A stretch of 7,774 nucleotides of DNA from VRUE01 sp036376775 (GCA_036376775.1 DASUZP010000138.1:1-7774); one strand, 5' to 3'. Counted from the stretch's first letter, positions 1 through 5,927 are shown. Translations and numbers: made by a program. The notes: generated by a model from the letters alone, not told the origin.

Positions 1-123
1 GGCGAAGAAGCGGCCCCCGGGGCGAGCGCTGCGGCGACCCTGGGGTTGACCAGACGCCAGGCGCTGCGGCTGATCGCCGCCGAGAGCTTTGCCCGCAAGG
101 TGACGCTGCTGCCAGAAGGCTGA
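1..123 (+). CDS. C-terminal end of a probable CpaB/RcpC-like (SAF-domain) Tad pilus protein
   Basis: The first 123 bases form an open frame with no start in the window, giving about 40 residues before TGA at 121-123. The preserved end reads LTRRQALRLIAAESFARKVT followed by LLPEG. From memory, a pattern of R-Q-A, a run of A, then FAR and LLP is seen at the C-termini of actinobacterial CpaB/RcpC-like SAF-domain proteins, which in Tad systems act in the periplasm or at the secretin. The frame is in the same direction as tadA and stops only 5 nt before its ATG. Its last codons carry AGAAGG (114-119), a well-placed ribosome binding site for tadA, so the genes are almost certainly one operon. With only the tail visible, the family call is tentative; a TadZ/CpaE-type protein cannot be excluded. 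That it is a coding end is much more certain. Confidence 0.55.
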   Translation, partial: GEEAAPGASAAATLGLTRRQALRLIAAESFARKVTLLPEG

Positions 124-128
124 GCCGG

Positions 129-1232
129 ATGGATTCCCGACAGCGGCATCTGGAGGAGCTCGCGGACTCGCTGCGCGGCAGGTTGATCGAGGCGCGCCGC
201 GAAGCCGCGGCGGCCGGCACTCATCGAAGCGCGGAGTTGGGCGACCAGGTGCGCGAGCTGATCGATGCGGAGGCGGCGCTGCTCGGCGCCGAGCAGCGCG
301 AAGCGCTCGTGGCGCGGGTTCTGCGCGACACGGTCGGCCTCGGCCCGTTGGAGGACCTGCTTGCCGACCCGACGGTCGAGGAGGTGATGGTCAACGGTCC
401 GCGCCAGGTCTATGTCGAGCGCCACGGCCGGATCGAAGCAGTTGAGGTCGTCTTCGCCGACGACGAGGAGCTGCGCAACGCGATCGAGCGGATCCTCGCC
501 CCGCTCGGCCGCCGTATCGACGAGCTCAGTCCGATGGTCGACGCGCGGCTCGCCGACGGCTCGCGGGTGAACGCGGTGATTCCGCCATTGGCCATCGACG
601 GCCCGGCGCTCTCGATCCGTCGCTTCGGCGCCAGTCGACCCGGTCCGCGCGAGTTGGTCGAGCGGGGCTCCCTGACCGAGGCTCAGCTCGAATTGCTCGA
701 GCGGGCCGTCGGCGCCCGGCGCAGCATCCTGGTCAGCGGCGGGACCGGCTCCGGCAAGACGACCCTGCTCGGCGCGCTCTCGGGCTTCGTCGCGCCCGAC
801 GAGCGGCTGGTGACGATCGAGGACGCGGCCGAGTTGCGGCTGCAACGGCGCCACGTCGTCCGCCTGGAGAGCAGGCCGGCAGGAGTCGAGGGAAGGGGAG
901 AGGTGACGATCCGCGACCTGCTCCGCAACGCGCTGCGGATGCGACCCGACCGGATCGTGATCGGCGAGGTGCGCGGCGCCGAGGCGCTCGACCTGCTCAC
1001 CGCGCTCAACACCGGCCACCGCGGCGCGCTCTCGACCGTCCACGCCAACTCGCCCGCCGACGCGCTCGCCCGTCTGGAGACGCTGGCGCTGATGGCCGGT
1101 CTGGGTCTGCCGCACGAGGCGATCGCCGCCCAGGTCCGTCGCGGCATCGATCTGGTCGTCCACCTCGAGCGGCTTGCCGACGGCTCGCGCCGCGTCACCG
1201 AGATCGCCGAAGTGGGGGCGCCGGCGGGATGA
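129..1232 (+). CDS. tadA: TadA/CpaF family type II/IV secretion ATPase (Tad pilus motor)
   Basis: This 367-residue protein is the hexameric cytoplasmic ATPase that drives Tad/Flp pilus assembly or related secretion. An N-terminal helical region (about 1-75) precedes the conserved VEEVMVNGP segment (83-91) and VDARLADGSRVNAVIPP (137-153). Walker A is GGTGSGKTT (204-212, with K210). The Asp box is TIEDAAELRL (229-238). Walker B is RIVIGEVRG (275-283, with E280). The His box is GHRGALSTVHANSP (296-309, with H297 and H305). All catalytic motifs are intact. The length is somewhat short for CpaF because the N-terminal region is brief. The ATG at 129 was chosen because AGAAGG lies 9 nt upstream and the homology begins soon after. 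The stop overlaps the tadB start (ATGA, 1229-1232), so translation is probably coupled. The VirB11-like ATPase fold is shared with conjugation ATPases, but the adjacent TadB and TadC genes point to Tad. Confidence 0.95.
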   Translation: MDSRQRHLEELADSLRGRLIEARREAAAAGTHRSAELGDQVRELIDAEAALLGAEQREALVARVLRDTVGLGPLEDLLADPTVEEVMVNGPRQVYVERHGRIEAVEVVFADDEELRNAIERILAPLGRRIDELSPMVDARLADGSRVNAVIPPLAIDGPALSIRRFGASRPGPRELVERGSLTEAQLELLERAVGARRSILVSGGTGSGKTTLLGALSGFVAPDERLVTIEDAAELRLQRRHVVRLESRPAGVEGRGEVTIRDLLRNALRMRPDRIVIGEVRGAEALDLLTALNTGHRGALSTVHANSPADALARLETLALMAGLGLPHEAIAAQVRRGIDLVVHLERLADGSRRVTEIAEVGAPAG

Positions 1233-2086
1233 ACGTCTCCGCCGGCCCGCTGCTGCCTCTGGTCGGCGCTGCTGCTGGCGGGCTGGCGGCTGTCGCGGCT
1301 CGCGAAGCCGTGCTGGCGACCCCGGCGTTCGCGCGCTGGATACGCCTGGCGCTGGAGCCGTTGCGCAGGGCGGGCAGCGAGGGCTATGCGCCGTCGAGTC
1401 TGGAGCGCCGTCGGCTCGCGGCGGTCGGCGCTGGCGGGGCGCTGATCGGCGGTTGGTTTCTGGCCGGGGCCGTGGTTGCGGTCCCGCTGGCGATCGCCGG
1501 ACCAGCCATTGTGGCCTGGGCGGTAACGAGCCGCCGCCGCCGCTTCCGCCGGGCGGTCGAGCGCGCCCTGCCCGAGGTTGCGGCGGCGGTTGCCGACTCG
1601 CTCGGGGCGGGTCGTTCGCTGCGCGCCTCGCTGCCTGCGGCGGCGTCCTCGGTCGACGGGCCCGCCGCGGTCGAGCTCGCTCGGCTTGGCGCAGAGCTGG
1701 ATCTGGGCGCGCCGACCGCCGACGCGGTCGAGGGCTGGCGCCTGCGGATGCGCTCGGCGAGGGTCGACGCTTTCGCGGCGGCGCTGCTCAGTCAGCGCCG
1801 TGCGGGTGGTGACCTGGCCGGCCTCTTGCGCCGCTTCGCCGACGGGGCGGCCGAGCGCGACCGGGCCGCCGACGACGCGAAGGCGGCGACAGCCCAGGCG
1901 CGCTTCACCGGCCTGCTCGTGGTCGCGATGCCGAGTGGCGGCGCCCTCTTCGCCGAGCTGATTCAGCCGGGCTTTCTGGTCAAGGTGCTGAGCGCACCGG
2001 CACCGGCGGTCCTGCTGGCGCTCGCCGCCGCGCTGCAGGTCGCTGGCTTTGTCGCGATCCGGCGCTTTGCCCGGGTGGTCGAGTGA
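1229..2086 (+). CDS. tadB: TadB, inner-membrane platform protein of the Tad pilus (type II secretion F domain)
   Basis: This 285-residue membrane protein pairs with TadC to form the platform on which the TadA ATPase acts. Hydrophobic stretches are visible at about 6-26, 66-98, 226-245 and 253-276. The T2SF-type cytoplasmic domain lies between the second and third, about 105-225. It contains the family-typical helical features RAVERALPEVAAAVADSL (108-125), GAGRSLRASL (126-135) and a later R-A-G-G-D-L-A-G-L-L segment (191-200). A proline-glycine turn (MPSGG, 234-238) lies in the third hydrophobic segment, as in other T2SF proteins. The ATG at 1229 overlaps the tadA stop; only a weak G-rich site (1214-1218) precedes it, so coupling from tadA is likely. 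Alanine- and arginine-rich composition matches the rest of the window. The family call is firm; TadB rather than TadC rests on position and topology. Confidence 0.88.
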   Translation: MNVSAGPLLPLVGAAAGGLAAVAAREAVLATPAFARWIRLALEPLRRAGSEGYAPSSLERRRLAAVGAGGALIGGWFLAGAVVAVPLAIAGPAIVAWAVTSRRRRFRRAVERALPEVAAAVADSLGAGRSLRASLPAAASSVDGPAAVELARLGAELDLGAPTADAVEGWRLRMRSARVDAFAAALLSQRRAGGDLAGLLRRFADGAAERDRAADDAKAATAQARFTGLLVVAMPSGGALFAELIQPGFLVKVLSAPAPAVLLALAAALQVAGFVAIRRFARVVE

Positions 2087-2718
2087 GGTCCGGTGCTGCG
2101 CTGATGCCGAAGCTGGTCTGCGCCGTCGCGGGCGGGGTCGCGGCGATCGCAGCCGCCCCCGCCGCACCGGGGCGGACCTCGTTGCTCGTCGCTGTGGCGT
2201 TGCCCGCCGCGGGCTTTGTCCTGCCCGACGCATTGCGAGAACGTGAGGCGAGGCGCCGACACCGACGTCTGCTCTCGTCTTTGCCCGACGCGCTCGACCT
2301 GCTCGCGATCGGCTCGGCGGCAGGTCGCAGCCCGGCGGCGGGATTCGCCGAGATCGGCCACGCCGGCAGCGGCCCGCTCGCGGACGAGTTGCGCATGGCC
2401 CATGCCGAGATCGAGTGCGGCCGGTCGCTGGACGCTGCGCTCGCAGCGCTGCGCGAGCGCGTTCCGGGTAGCGAGATTGCCACCCTCTGTGCCTCGATCC
2501 AGCGTTCGCGCCGGCTCGGCTCGCCGCTGGCCGATCAGCTTCGTCGCCAAGCTGCCGCCCTGCGCCGCGATCAGCGCCGCGCCGTGGAGGAGCGCGCCGC
2601 GCGCGCCGCGCCCAAGATCCAGCTGGTGGTCGCCCTGGTCTTGGTCCCCTCGGTCCTGCTGATGATCGCCGCTGCCCTGATCGCCAACGCCGACATCCTG
2701 CTCGGCGGCTTTTCATAA
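2083..2718 (+). CDS. tadC: TadC-like inner-membrane platform protein (type II secretion F domain)
   Basis: This is the second T2SF protein of the pair, 211 residues, at the short end for TadC. An N-terminal hydrophobic region (about 11-50) is followed by a basic linker REREARRRHRR (52-62), then the T2SF domain. That domain starts at LLSSLPDALDLLAIGSAAGR (63-82) and includes ECGRSLDAALAALRERV (111-127) and QRSRRLGSPLADQLRRQA (140-157). A hydrophobic C-terminal segment holds VPS (188-190). LPDALDLLA at the domain start and the R-LGSPLAD-QL motif are typical of TadC and TadB. The GTG at 2083 gives a GTGA overlap with tadB, mirroring the tadA/tadB junction. An in-frame ATG at 2104 is a reasonable alternative that removes seven residues; neither has a strong ribosome binding site. 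It is the last gene of the operon here, followed by a hairpin and a convergent gene. Confidence 0.87.
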   Translation: MRSGAALMPKLVCAVAGGVAAIAAAPAAPGRTSLLVAVALPAAGFVLPDALREREARRRHRRLLSSLPDALDLLAIGSAAGRSPAAGFAEIGHAGSGPLADELRMAHAEIECGRSLDAALAALRERVPGSEIATLCASIQRSRRLGSPLADQLRRQAAALRRDQRRAVEERAARAAPKIQLVVALVLVPSVLLMIAAALIANADILLGGFS

Positions 2719-2739
2719 GTCGCCGCCTCCTCTGCTCCC

Positions 2740-2777
2740 GGGCACGGCCAAAGAGTCAGATATGGATGGCCGTGCCC
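2740..2777. terminator. Perfect 11-bp hairpin between convergent genes, candidate bidirectional terminator
   Basis: GGGCACGGCCA (2740-2750) is exactly complementary to TGGCCGTGCCC (2767-2777), with a 16-nt loop. It sits between the tadC stop (2718) and the stop of the convergent minus-strand gene (2800), where a shared terminator is expected. Neither side has a T-run, so it is not a classic intrinsic terminator; GC-rich actinobacteria often show such hairpins without a U-tract. The function is inferred from position. Confidence 0.55.
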
Positions 2778-2799
2778 TCCCGCGTCCGGGGCGGCTTGG

Positions 2800-3654
2800 C
2801 TACTCCTGGGCCTCCTCGCGCAGGCGCGTGGCGACCGCGGTCGATGCAGCGCGGACCGTGTCGAGCTCGGCGGCCTTCTTCTTGTGCCCGCCTACGTAAC
2901 AGCAGAGGGTGCCGTCGACCAGCTCGAAGGCGAACTTCTCCGGGGCGGAGTCCGAGAGCCAGACGATGAAGGTGGGGGAGAAGAGCTGACGCAACCAGAC
3001 TGCGTCTTGTCCCTTGCCGGCGAAGATCTCGTAGCGCTTGTCGAGCGCCTCGCTCTCCAGCTTGATCCGCTCTTTGGAGCGGCGGAAGACGTCCTCGAAT
3101 TTCTCCAGGGCGCGCAGGCCGGACTTGCGCTGGCAGTAGAGCTCGGGGACGAAGCCGGCGCACTCGGGCACGTTGGCCAGAGCGACCGTGTAGCGGTAGT
3201 AGTTGGTCTGCCTGTTGCCCTCGCTGTCGGTCGTCTCGTCCTCGTAGGTATAGAGGGCGAGCGTGCCGTCGACCCCGTCGCCCAGCGGTCCTTCCAGCGA
3301 CCGTTCGGCGTAACGGTCGTCGCCTTTGCGCAGCAGTGGCGTCGCTTCCGGCAGCCGTCCCTTGCCGTAGACGGCCATCCCGTGCTGCTCGCCGTAGACC
3401 TGGAAGAAGGCGTCCTCGGAACGCGAGTCGGCGACGCCGAAGACGATCGACAGGGCGATGATCGTGGCAACGGCAAGGCCGGCGGCACCGACGGCCGGGC
3501 CGGCGAGCAGCGTGCCGGCCACCGCACCGACGATCGCCGCGGCGGCGATTGCGATGCGGACGCCGGTCTTTCCGAGCAGCAAGCGGAAGTAGTAGCCGCG
3601 TAGATCGTTGGCGTCGTCGGGCGCCGCGCCCGGATCTTCGCCCCCGTTCGTCAC
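2800..3654 (-). CDS. Hypothetical two-helix membrane protein with soluble C-terminal domain (DUF3137-like appearance)
   Basis: I do not recognise a named function. From the GTG at 3654 the protein has 284 residues. A short acidic N-terminus leads to two adjacent transmembrane helices at about 32-52 and 55-75, rich in alanine and glycine and separated by a GP turn. A soluble domain of about 205 residues follows. It contains QVYGEQHGMAVYGKG (85-99), an ETTDSEGNRQTNYYRYT stretch (140-156) and a C-terminal part with RYEIFAG, LFSPTFIVWLSD and FAFELVDGTLCCYVGG. That ending resembles the layout of DUF3137-type proteins, where an aromatic Y-x-V/I strand, an L-x-P-x-F helix and a short strand pair end the domain; this is an impression, not a database match. 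The frame is open up to an ATG at 3852, but the upstream ATGs at 3705 and 3693 lie in a palindrome with no ribosome binding site, so GTG (weak AGG about 9-12 nt upstream) is preferred. It is transcribed away from mraZ and towards tadC. Confidence 0.75.
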   Translation of the reverse strand: MTNGGEDPGAAPDDANDLRGYYFRLLLGKTGVRIAIAAAAIVGAVAGTLLAGPAVGAAGLAVATIIALSIVFGVADSRSEDAFFQVYGEQHGMAVYGKGRLPEATPLLRKGDDRYAERSLEGPLGDGVDGTLALYTYEDETTDSEGNRQTNYYRYTVALANVPECAGFVPELYCQRKSGLRALEKFEDVFRRSKERIKLESEALDKRYEIFAGKGQDAVWLRQLFSPTFIVWLSDSAPEKFAFELVDGTLCCYVGGHKKKAAELDTVRAASTAVATRLREEAQE

Positions 3655-3689
3655 GGCCGCCAGCCTAGTGATTCGTGGGGCGCGAGCCG

Positions 3690-3720
3690 GCATCTGGCGT
3701 CGCATAGCGACGGTAGATGC
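3690..3720. promoter_or_regulatory. 31-bp near-perfect palindrome, candidate operator or 5' leader hairpin
   Basis: GCATCT (3690-3695) pairs with AGATGC (3715-3720), and inside this CGTCGC (3698-3703) pairs with GCGACG (3707-3712) around the centre ATA. Only two positions per arm (3696-3697 against 3713-3714) fail to match. It lies 36 bp upstream of the chosen GTG of the minus-strand gene, in the region shared with mraZ. It could bind a dimeric regulator or fold in the leader RNA of the minus-strand gene. The symmetry is seen directly; any role is inferred. Confidence 0.5.
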
Positions 3721-3735
3721 AGCTTCGACTTCCGT

Positions 3736-3749
3736 GCAAGCTGGCTTGC
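3736..3749. repeat. Short palindrome GCAAGC-TG-GCTTGC
   Basis: Two 6-bp arms, 3736-3741 and 3744-3749, are exact inverted repeats around TG. The element lies between the larger palindrome and the mraZ promoter. It is short enough to arise by chance; listed because it sits in a compact intergenic region shared by two divergent genes. Confidence 0.3.
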
Positions 3750-3776
3750 GATTTGGGGCGCCAGTTTGAGGTTGTG

Positions 3777-3805
3777 TTGCAAAGTGGGAGGAAGTGGGGT
3801 ACTGT
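3777..3805 (+). promoter_or_regulatory. Predicted sigma70-type promoter of the mraZ-rsmH-ftsL-ftsI operon
   Basis: TTGCAA (3777-3782) is separated by exactly 17 bp from TACTGT (3800-3805). These match 4 of 6 bases of the -35 consensus TTGACA and the TAnnnT pattern usual for actinobacterial -10 boxes. Transcription would start near 3811-3813, giving a leader of about 93 nt before the mraZ ATG. The MraZ-type repeats overlap both the spacer and the -10 box, which strengthens the placement. Predicted by eye. Confidence 0.55.
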
Positions 3806-3808
3806 GGC
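3784..3808 (+). promoter_or_regulatory. MraZ-binding repeats (GTGGG/GTGGG/GTGGC at 10-bp spacing), operator of the dcw operon
   Basis: GTGGG at 3784, GTGGG at 3794 and GTGGC at 3804 begin exactly 10 bp apart; a degenerate GTGTT at 3774 keeps the same phase. The first two also share upstream AA (AAAGTGGG, GAAGTGGG). In E. coli MraZ binds tandem TGGGN boxes separated by 5 nt, and in Mycoplasma the sites are AAAGTG-type repeats with the same periodicity, so this array just before mraZ fits autoregulation. The third repeat overlaps the predicted -10 box, so bound MraZ would block RNA polymerase. The repeats are seen; regulator identity follows from known MraZ biology. Confidence 0.8.
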
Positions 3809-3824
3809 GCTCGAGTTGAAGCCC

Positions 3825-3879
3825 AGGACCGGGGTGGTGAGGCTCCTCCCACCTCATCACTCCGGTCCTAACTCTTTTT
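3825..3879 (+). promoter_or_regulatory. Strong leader hairpin with T-run upstream of mraZ (attenuator-like; mraW RNA-like candidate)
   Basis: An 18-bp stem is formed by 3825-3842 and 3852-3869: 16 Watson-Crick pairs plus two G-U pairs (3833/3861 and 3837/3857), with a pyrimidine-rich 9-nt loop CTCCTCCCA. Five nt after the stem comes TTTTT (3875-3879). This has the form of an intrinsic terminator but lies inside the predicted mraZ leader, between promoter and ribosome binding site. It could attenuate operon transcription. An actinobacterial 'mraW RNA' motif, a single hairpin with a C-rich loop upstream of this operon, has been described; the resemblance is from memory. The alternative is a terminator for a short upstream transcript. 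Confidence 0.6.
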
Positions 3880-3904
3880 ACCGGCCGCAGAAAGGACCAC
3901 GGGG

Positions 3905-4348
3905 ATGGCATTTCGGGGTCTCTACGAGCACAGCCTCGACTCCAAGGATCGCCTCACGGTTCCCTCTCGCTTCCGTGCCGCGCTTTCTGACGGGATTGTT
4001 CTGTCCAAGGGCTTCGACCCCTGCGTCTGGGTGCACACCACCGCGGAGTTCGAGCAGCTATCCGACCGCTTTCTCTCGCCGCACAGCCCCTTCGGCAGGG
4101 ACGCGCGCAGCCTGCGCCGTCGCTTCCACGGCGGCTCCTTCGACGAGAAGCTCGACTCGGCCGGTCGCATCCGCGTCCCCAAGCCGCTGATCGAGCACGC
4201 CGGCCTTGCCGGCCCCTGCGTCGTGATCGGCGCCGGCGAGTATCTGGAGATCTGGAATGCCGAGGCCTGGGCAAAGCAGGAGGAGGAGCTCGACGCCTCC
4301 GCCCCCGAGATCGCCGAGGGCCTCGCTTCCAGCGGGGCGGCTGGGTGA
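3905..4348 (+). CDS. mraZ: MraZ, transcriptional regulator of the division/cell wall cluster
   Basis: This 147-residue protein (family usually about 140-150) is a DNA-binding regulator of the dcw operon that acts as a ring-shaped oligomer. It has the two expected SpoVT/AbrB-like halves, each with a conserved loop: LDSKDRLTVPSRFR (11-24) and LDSAGRIRVPKPL (83-95). The start MAFRGLYEHSLDSKDR is typical of the family. The ATG at 3905 has AAAGGA (3891-3896) 8 nt upstream, a strong ribosome binding site. Its upstream region carries GTGG repeats of the kind MraZ binds, so it probably represses its own operon. It is followed almost directly by rsmH (stop at 4346-4348, candidate start at 4350). The second loop has the usual D-x-x-G-R, while the first reads DSKDR in place of the common D-x-K-G-R, a mild variation. 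The rest looks complete. Confidence 0.97.
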   Translation: MAFRGLYEHSLDSKDRLTVPSRFRAALSDGIVLSKGFDPCVWVHTTAEFEQLSDRFLSPHSPFGRDARSLRRRFHGGSFDEKLDSAGRIRVPKPLIEHAGLAGPCVVIGAGEYLEIWNAEAWAKQEEELDASAPEIAEGLASSGAAG

Positions 4349-4349
4349 C

Positions 4350-5384
4350 ATGCAGGCCCACGCCGCGCACGCACCCCTGTCCGACCGAGACCGTCGCATC
4401 ACCGGAACCGACCGCGCAACCCTTATCTATATGCCGACCGAGCACGAACCAGTCCTCGCCCCCGAGCTGACCGCCCTGCTGGCGCCCCAGCCGGGGCAGA
4501 CCGCCGTCGACTGCACCTTCGGCGGTGGCGGTCACGCACGCCGGATTGCCGAGGCGCTGGGCCCGGAGGGGACCCTGATCGGCATCGACCGCGACCCCGC
4601 GGCGCAGGCCCGGTTCGAGCGTTTCGCCGCCGAGGCGCCCTGCGGCACCCGCTTCCTCGGTTGCGACTACTCGGCAGGTCTTCGCACCCTGCGCGGCGAA
4701 GGCGTCCGCCCAGACATGGTTTTCATGGACCTCGGAATGTCCTCGATGCAGGTCGACGCGAGAGAGCGGGGGTTCTCCTATTCCTACGACGCGCCGCTCG
4801 ACATGCGGATGGACACGCGCCAGGAGTTCAGTGCCGCCGACCTGGTAAACGAGTGGCCCGAGTCGCGTATCGCCCAGGCGCTGCGCCGTTTCGGCGAGGA
4901 GCGCTACGCCGGCGGGATCGCCCGTGAGATCGTGCGCCGCCGTCCGCTGCGGACCACCGCCGAGCTGGTCGATGCGGTCAAGGCCGGCATGCCGGCTTCC
5001 GCCCGCTTCGGTGGGGGGCACCCGGCAAAGAGGACTTTTCAGGCGATCCGCATCGCCGTCAACGGCGAGCTCGATTCGCTCGAGGACTCGCTGCCGATCG
5101 CCTGGTCGATGCTGCCGCTGGGGGGGCGCCTGGCGGCGATCTCCTTTCACTCCTTGGAGGATCGGCGCGTCAAGCGCTTCCTCGCCGATCGCGCCCGCGG
5201 CTGCGTCTGCCCGCCCGAGCTGCCGATCTGCGCCTGCGGTCGCGAGCCCGAAGCCGAGCTGTTGACCCGCCGCGCCCTGGCGCCCGAAGCGGCGGAGGTC
5301 GCCGCCAACCCGCGCTCCAAATCCGCCCACCTGCGTGCCGCCGTGAAGGTCGCCGAGGCGCAGGTCGCCGGGAGTGTCGCCTGA
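4350..5384 (+). CDS. rsmH: RsmH (MraW), 16S rRNA (cytosine-1402 N4)-methyltransferase
   Basis: RsmH transfers a methyl group from S-adenosylmethionine to N4 of C1402 in the decoding centre of 16S rRNA. Numbered from the inner ATG at 4431 (317 residues), the signatures are: HEPVL (5-9), SAM motif DCTFGGGGH (27-35), GIDRDP (51-56), MDLGMSS (99-105), RGFSYS (113-118), DMRMD (124-128), RTFQAIRIAVNGEL (201-214), SFHSLEDR (239-246) and RSKSAHLRA (295-303). A cysteine pattern GCVCPPELPICACG (257-270) is also present. The start is uncertain. ATG 4350 lies 1 nt after the mraZ stop behind a G-rich stretch and adds 27 residues. ATG 4431 matches the usual family N-terminus but has no ribosome binding site. 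The extra segment has visibly more A/T-ending codons than the body, which favours 4431; the tight operon packing favours 4350. The stop overlaps the next start (TGATG). Confidence 0.95.
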   Translation: MQAHAAHAPLSDRDRRITGTDRATLIYMPTEHEPVLAPELTALLAPQPGQTAVDCTFGGGGHARRIAEALGPEGTLIGIDRDPAAQARFERFAAEAPCGTRFLGCDYSAGLRTLRGEGVRPDMVFMDLGMSSMQVDARERGFSYSYDAPLDMRMDTRQEFSAADLVNEWPESRIAQALRRFGEERYAGGIAREIVRRRPLRTTAELVDAVKAGMPASARFGGGHPAKRTFQAIRIAVNGELDSLEDSLPIAWSMLPLGGRLAAISFHSLEDRRVKRFLADRARGCVCPPELPICACGREPEAELLTRRALAPEAAEVAANPRSKSAHLRAAVKVAEAQVAGSVA

Positions 5385-5920
5385 TGGCTGCCGCGGCGAC
5401 CGCGCGCAAGTCGTCCGTGACTTCCCCGGCCCGCGTTTCGCGCCGCAAACGAACGCCGCTCGCGATCGCTCCCGCACGCAAGGCGCCCGCCCGCAAGCCC
5501 GCCCCCCGCAGGACGCCGGCGCGCCGTCCAGGCGGTCAACTGATCCCGATCGCGGTGGGCACCGCGAGCGCCGTACGCAGCTTGCCCGATTCGGGCCTGA
5601 TGGTGCGGATGACCCGTGGCCGCGCCTGGATCGGCGTTTTGGGCGTGCTCCTGGTGGGGATCGTCGCGCTCAACGTGATCACGCTCAGCCTTGCCGCCGG
5701 CGCCGGTCACGTCGACCAGAACATCCAGGCCCTCGACGAAGAGAACTCGCTCCTGCGCAGCCGCGACGCGCAGAAGTCGGGCGCCGGGCGGATCGCCCAC
5801 AGCGCTGCTGCACTCGGCCTGAGTGCGGCGGCGGTGGACGAAGTCGGCGCGGTCCGGGTCAGCTCGAGCGACGTCGAGACCGCGGCGCGGCGCCTGGCCG
5901 CCGCAGAAACGGCGTACTGA
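5384..5920 (+). CDS. ftsL: FtsL-like bitopic septum formation protein
   Basis: This 178-residue protein has the plan of FtsL/DivIC-type divisome proteins, which form a coiled-coil complex activating septal peptidoglycan synthesis. The cytoplasmic N-terminus (1-80) is strongly basic and proline/alanine rich, with repeats such as ARKAPARKPAPRRTPARR (31-48). A single transmembrane helix covers about 81-103. The outer part starts with a short heptad-like stretch holding ALDEENSLLRSR (116-127), followed by RIAHSAAALGL (136-146), matching the 'rIe-x-x-A-x-x-LGL' ending of septum initiators, and a low-complexity tail. Sequence conservation in FtsL is poor, so the call rests on topology and on position between rsmH and ftsI, the standard place. 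GGGAG (5370-5374) lies 9 nt before the ATG, which overlaps the rsmH stop. The long basic tail is common in high-GC actinobacterial FtsL. Confidence 0.82.
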   Translation: MAAAATARKSSVTSPARVSRRKRTPLAIAPARKAPARKPAPRRTPARRPGGQLIPIAVGTASAVRSLPDSGLMVRMTRGRAWIGVLGVLLVGIVALNVITLSLAAGAGHVDQNIQALDEENSLLRSRDAQKSGAGRIAHSAAALGLSAAAVDEVGAVRVSSSDVETAARRLAAAETAY

Positions 5921-5927
5921 GACGCGG

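Noticed and set aside
683..2716. 677-codon open frame on the minus strand opposite tadA, tadB and tadC
   Set aside because: Its translation is arginine/alanine/proline-rich with no domain, and it is antisense to three intact, recognisable genes. Long chance frames are normal at this GC content.
2884..3603. 239-codon plus-strand frame opposite the hypothetical membrane protein
   Set aside because: The minus-strand reading has transmembrane helices and protein-like composition; the plus-strand reading is a repetitive G/E/V-rich shadow.
3784..3852. 8-nt exact complementarity between GTGGGAGG in the MraZ operator (3784-3791) and CCTCCCAC at the leader hairpin loop (3845-3852)
   Set aside because: The operator lies upstream of the predicted transcription start, so the two would not be on the same RNA. 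It would matter only if transcription starts further upstream.
3954..5477. 507-codon minus-strand frame opposite mraZ, rsmH and the start of ftsL
   Set aside because: It is antisense to conserved genes, with low-complexity arginine-rich translation and no motif.
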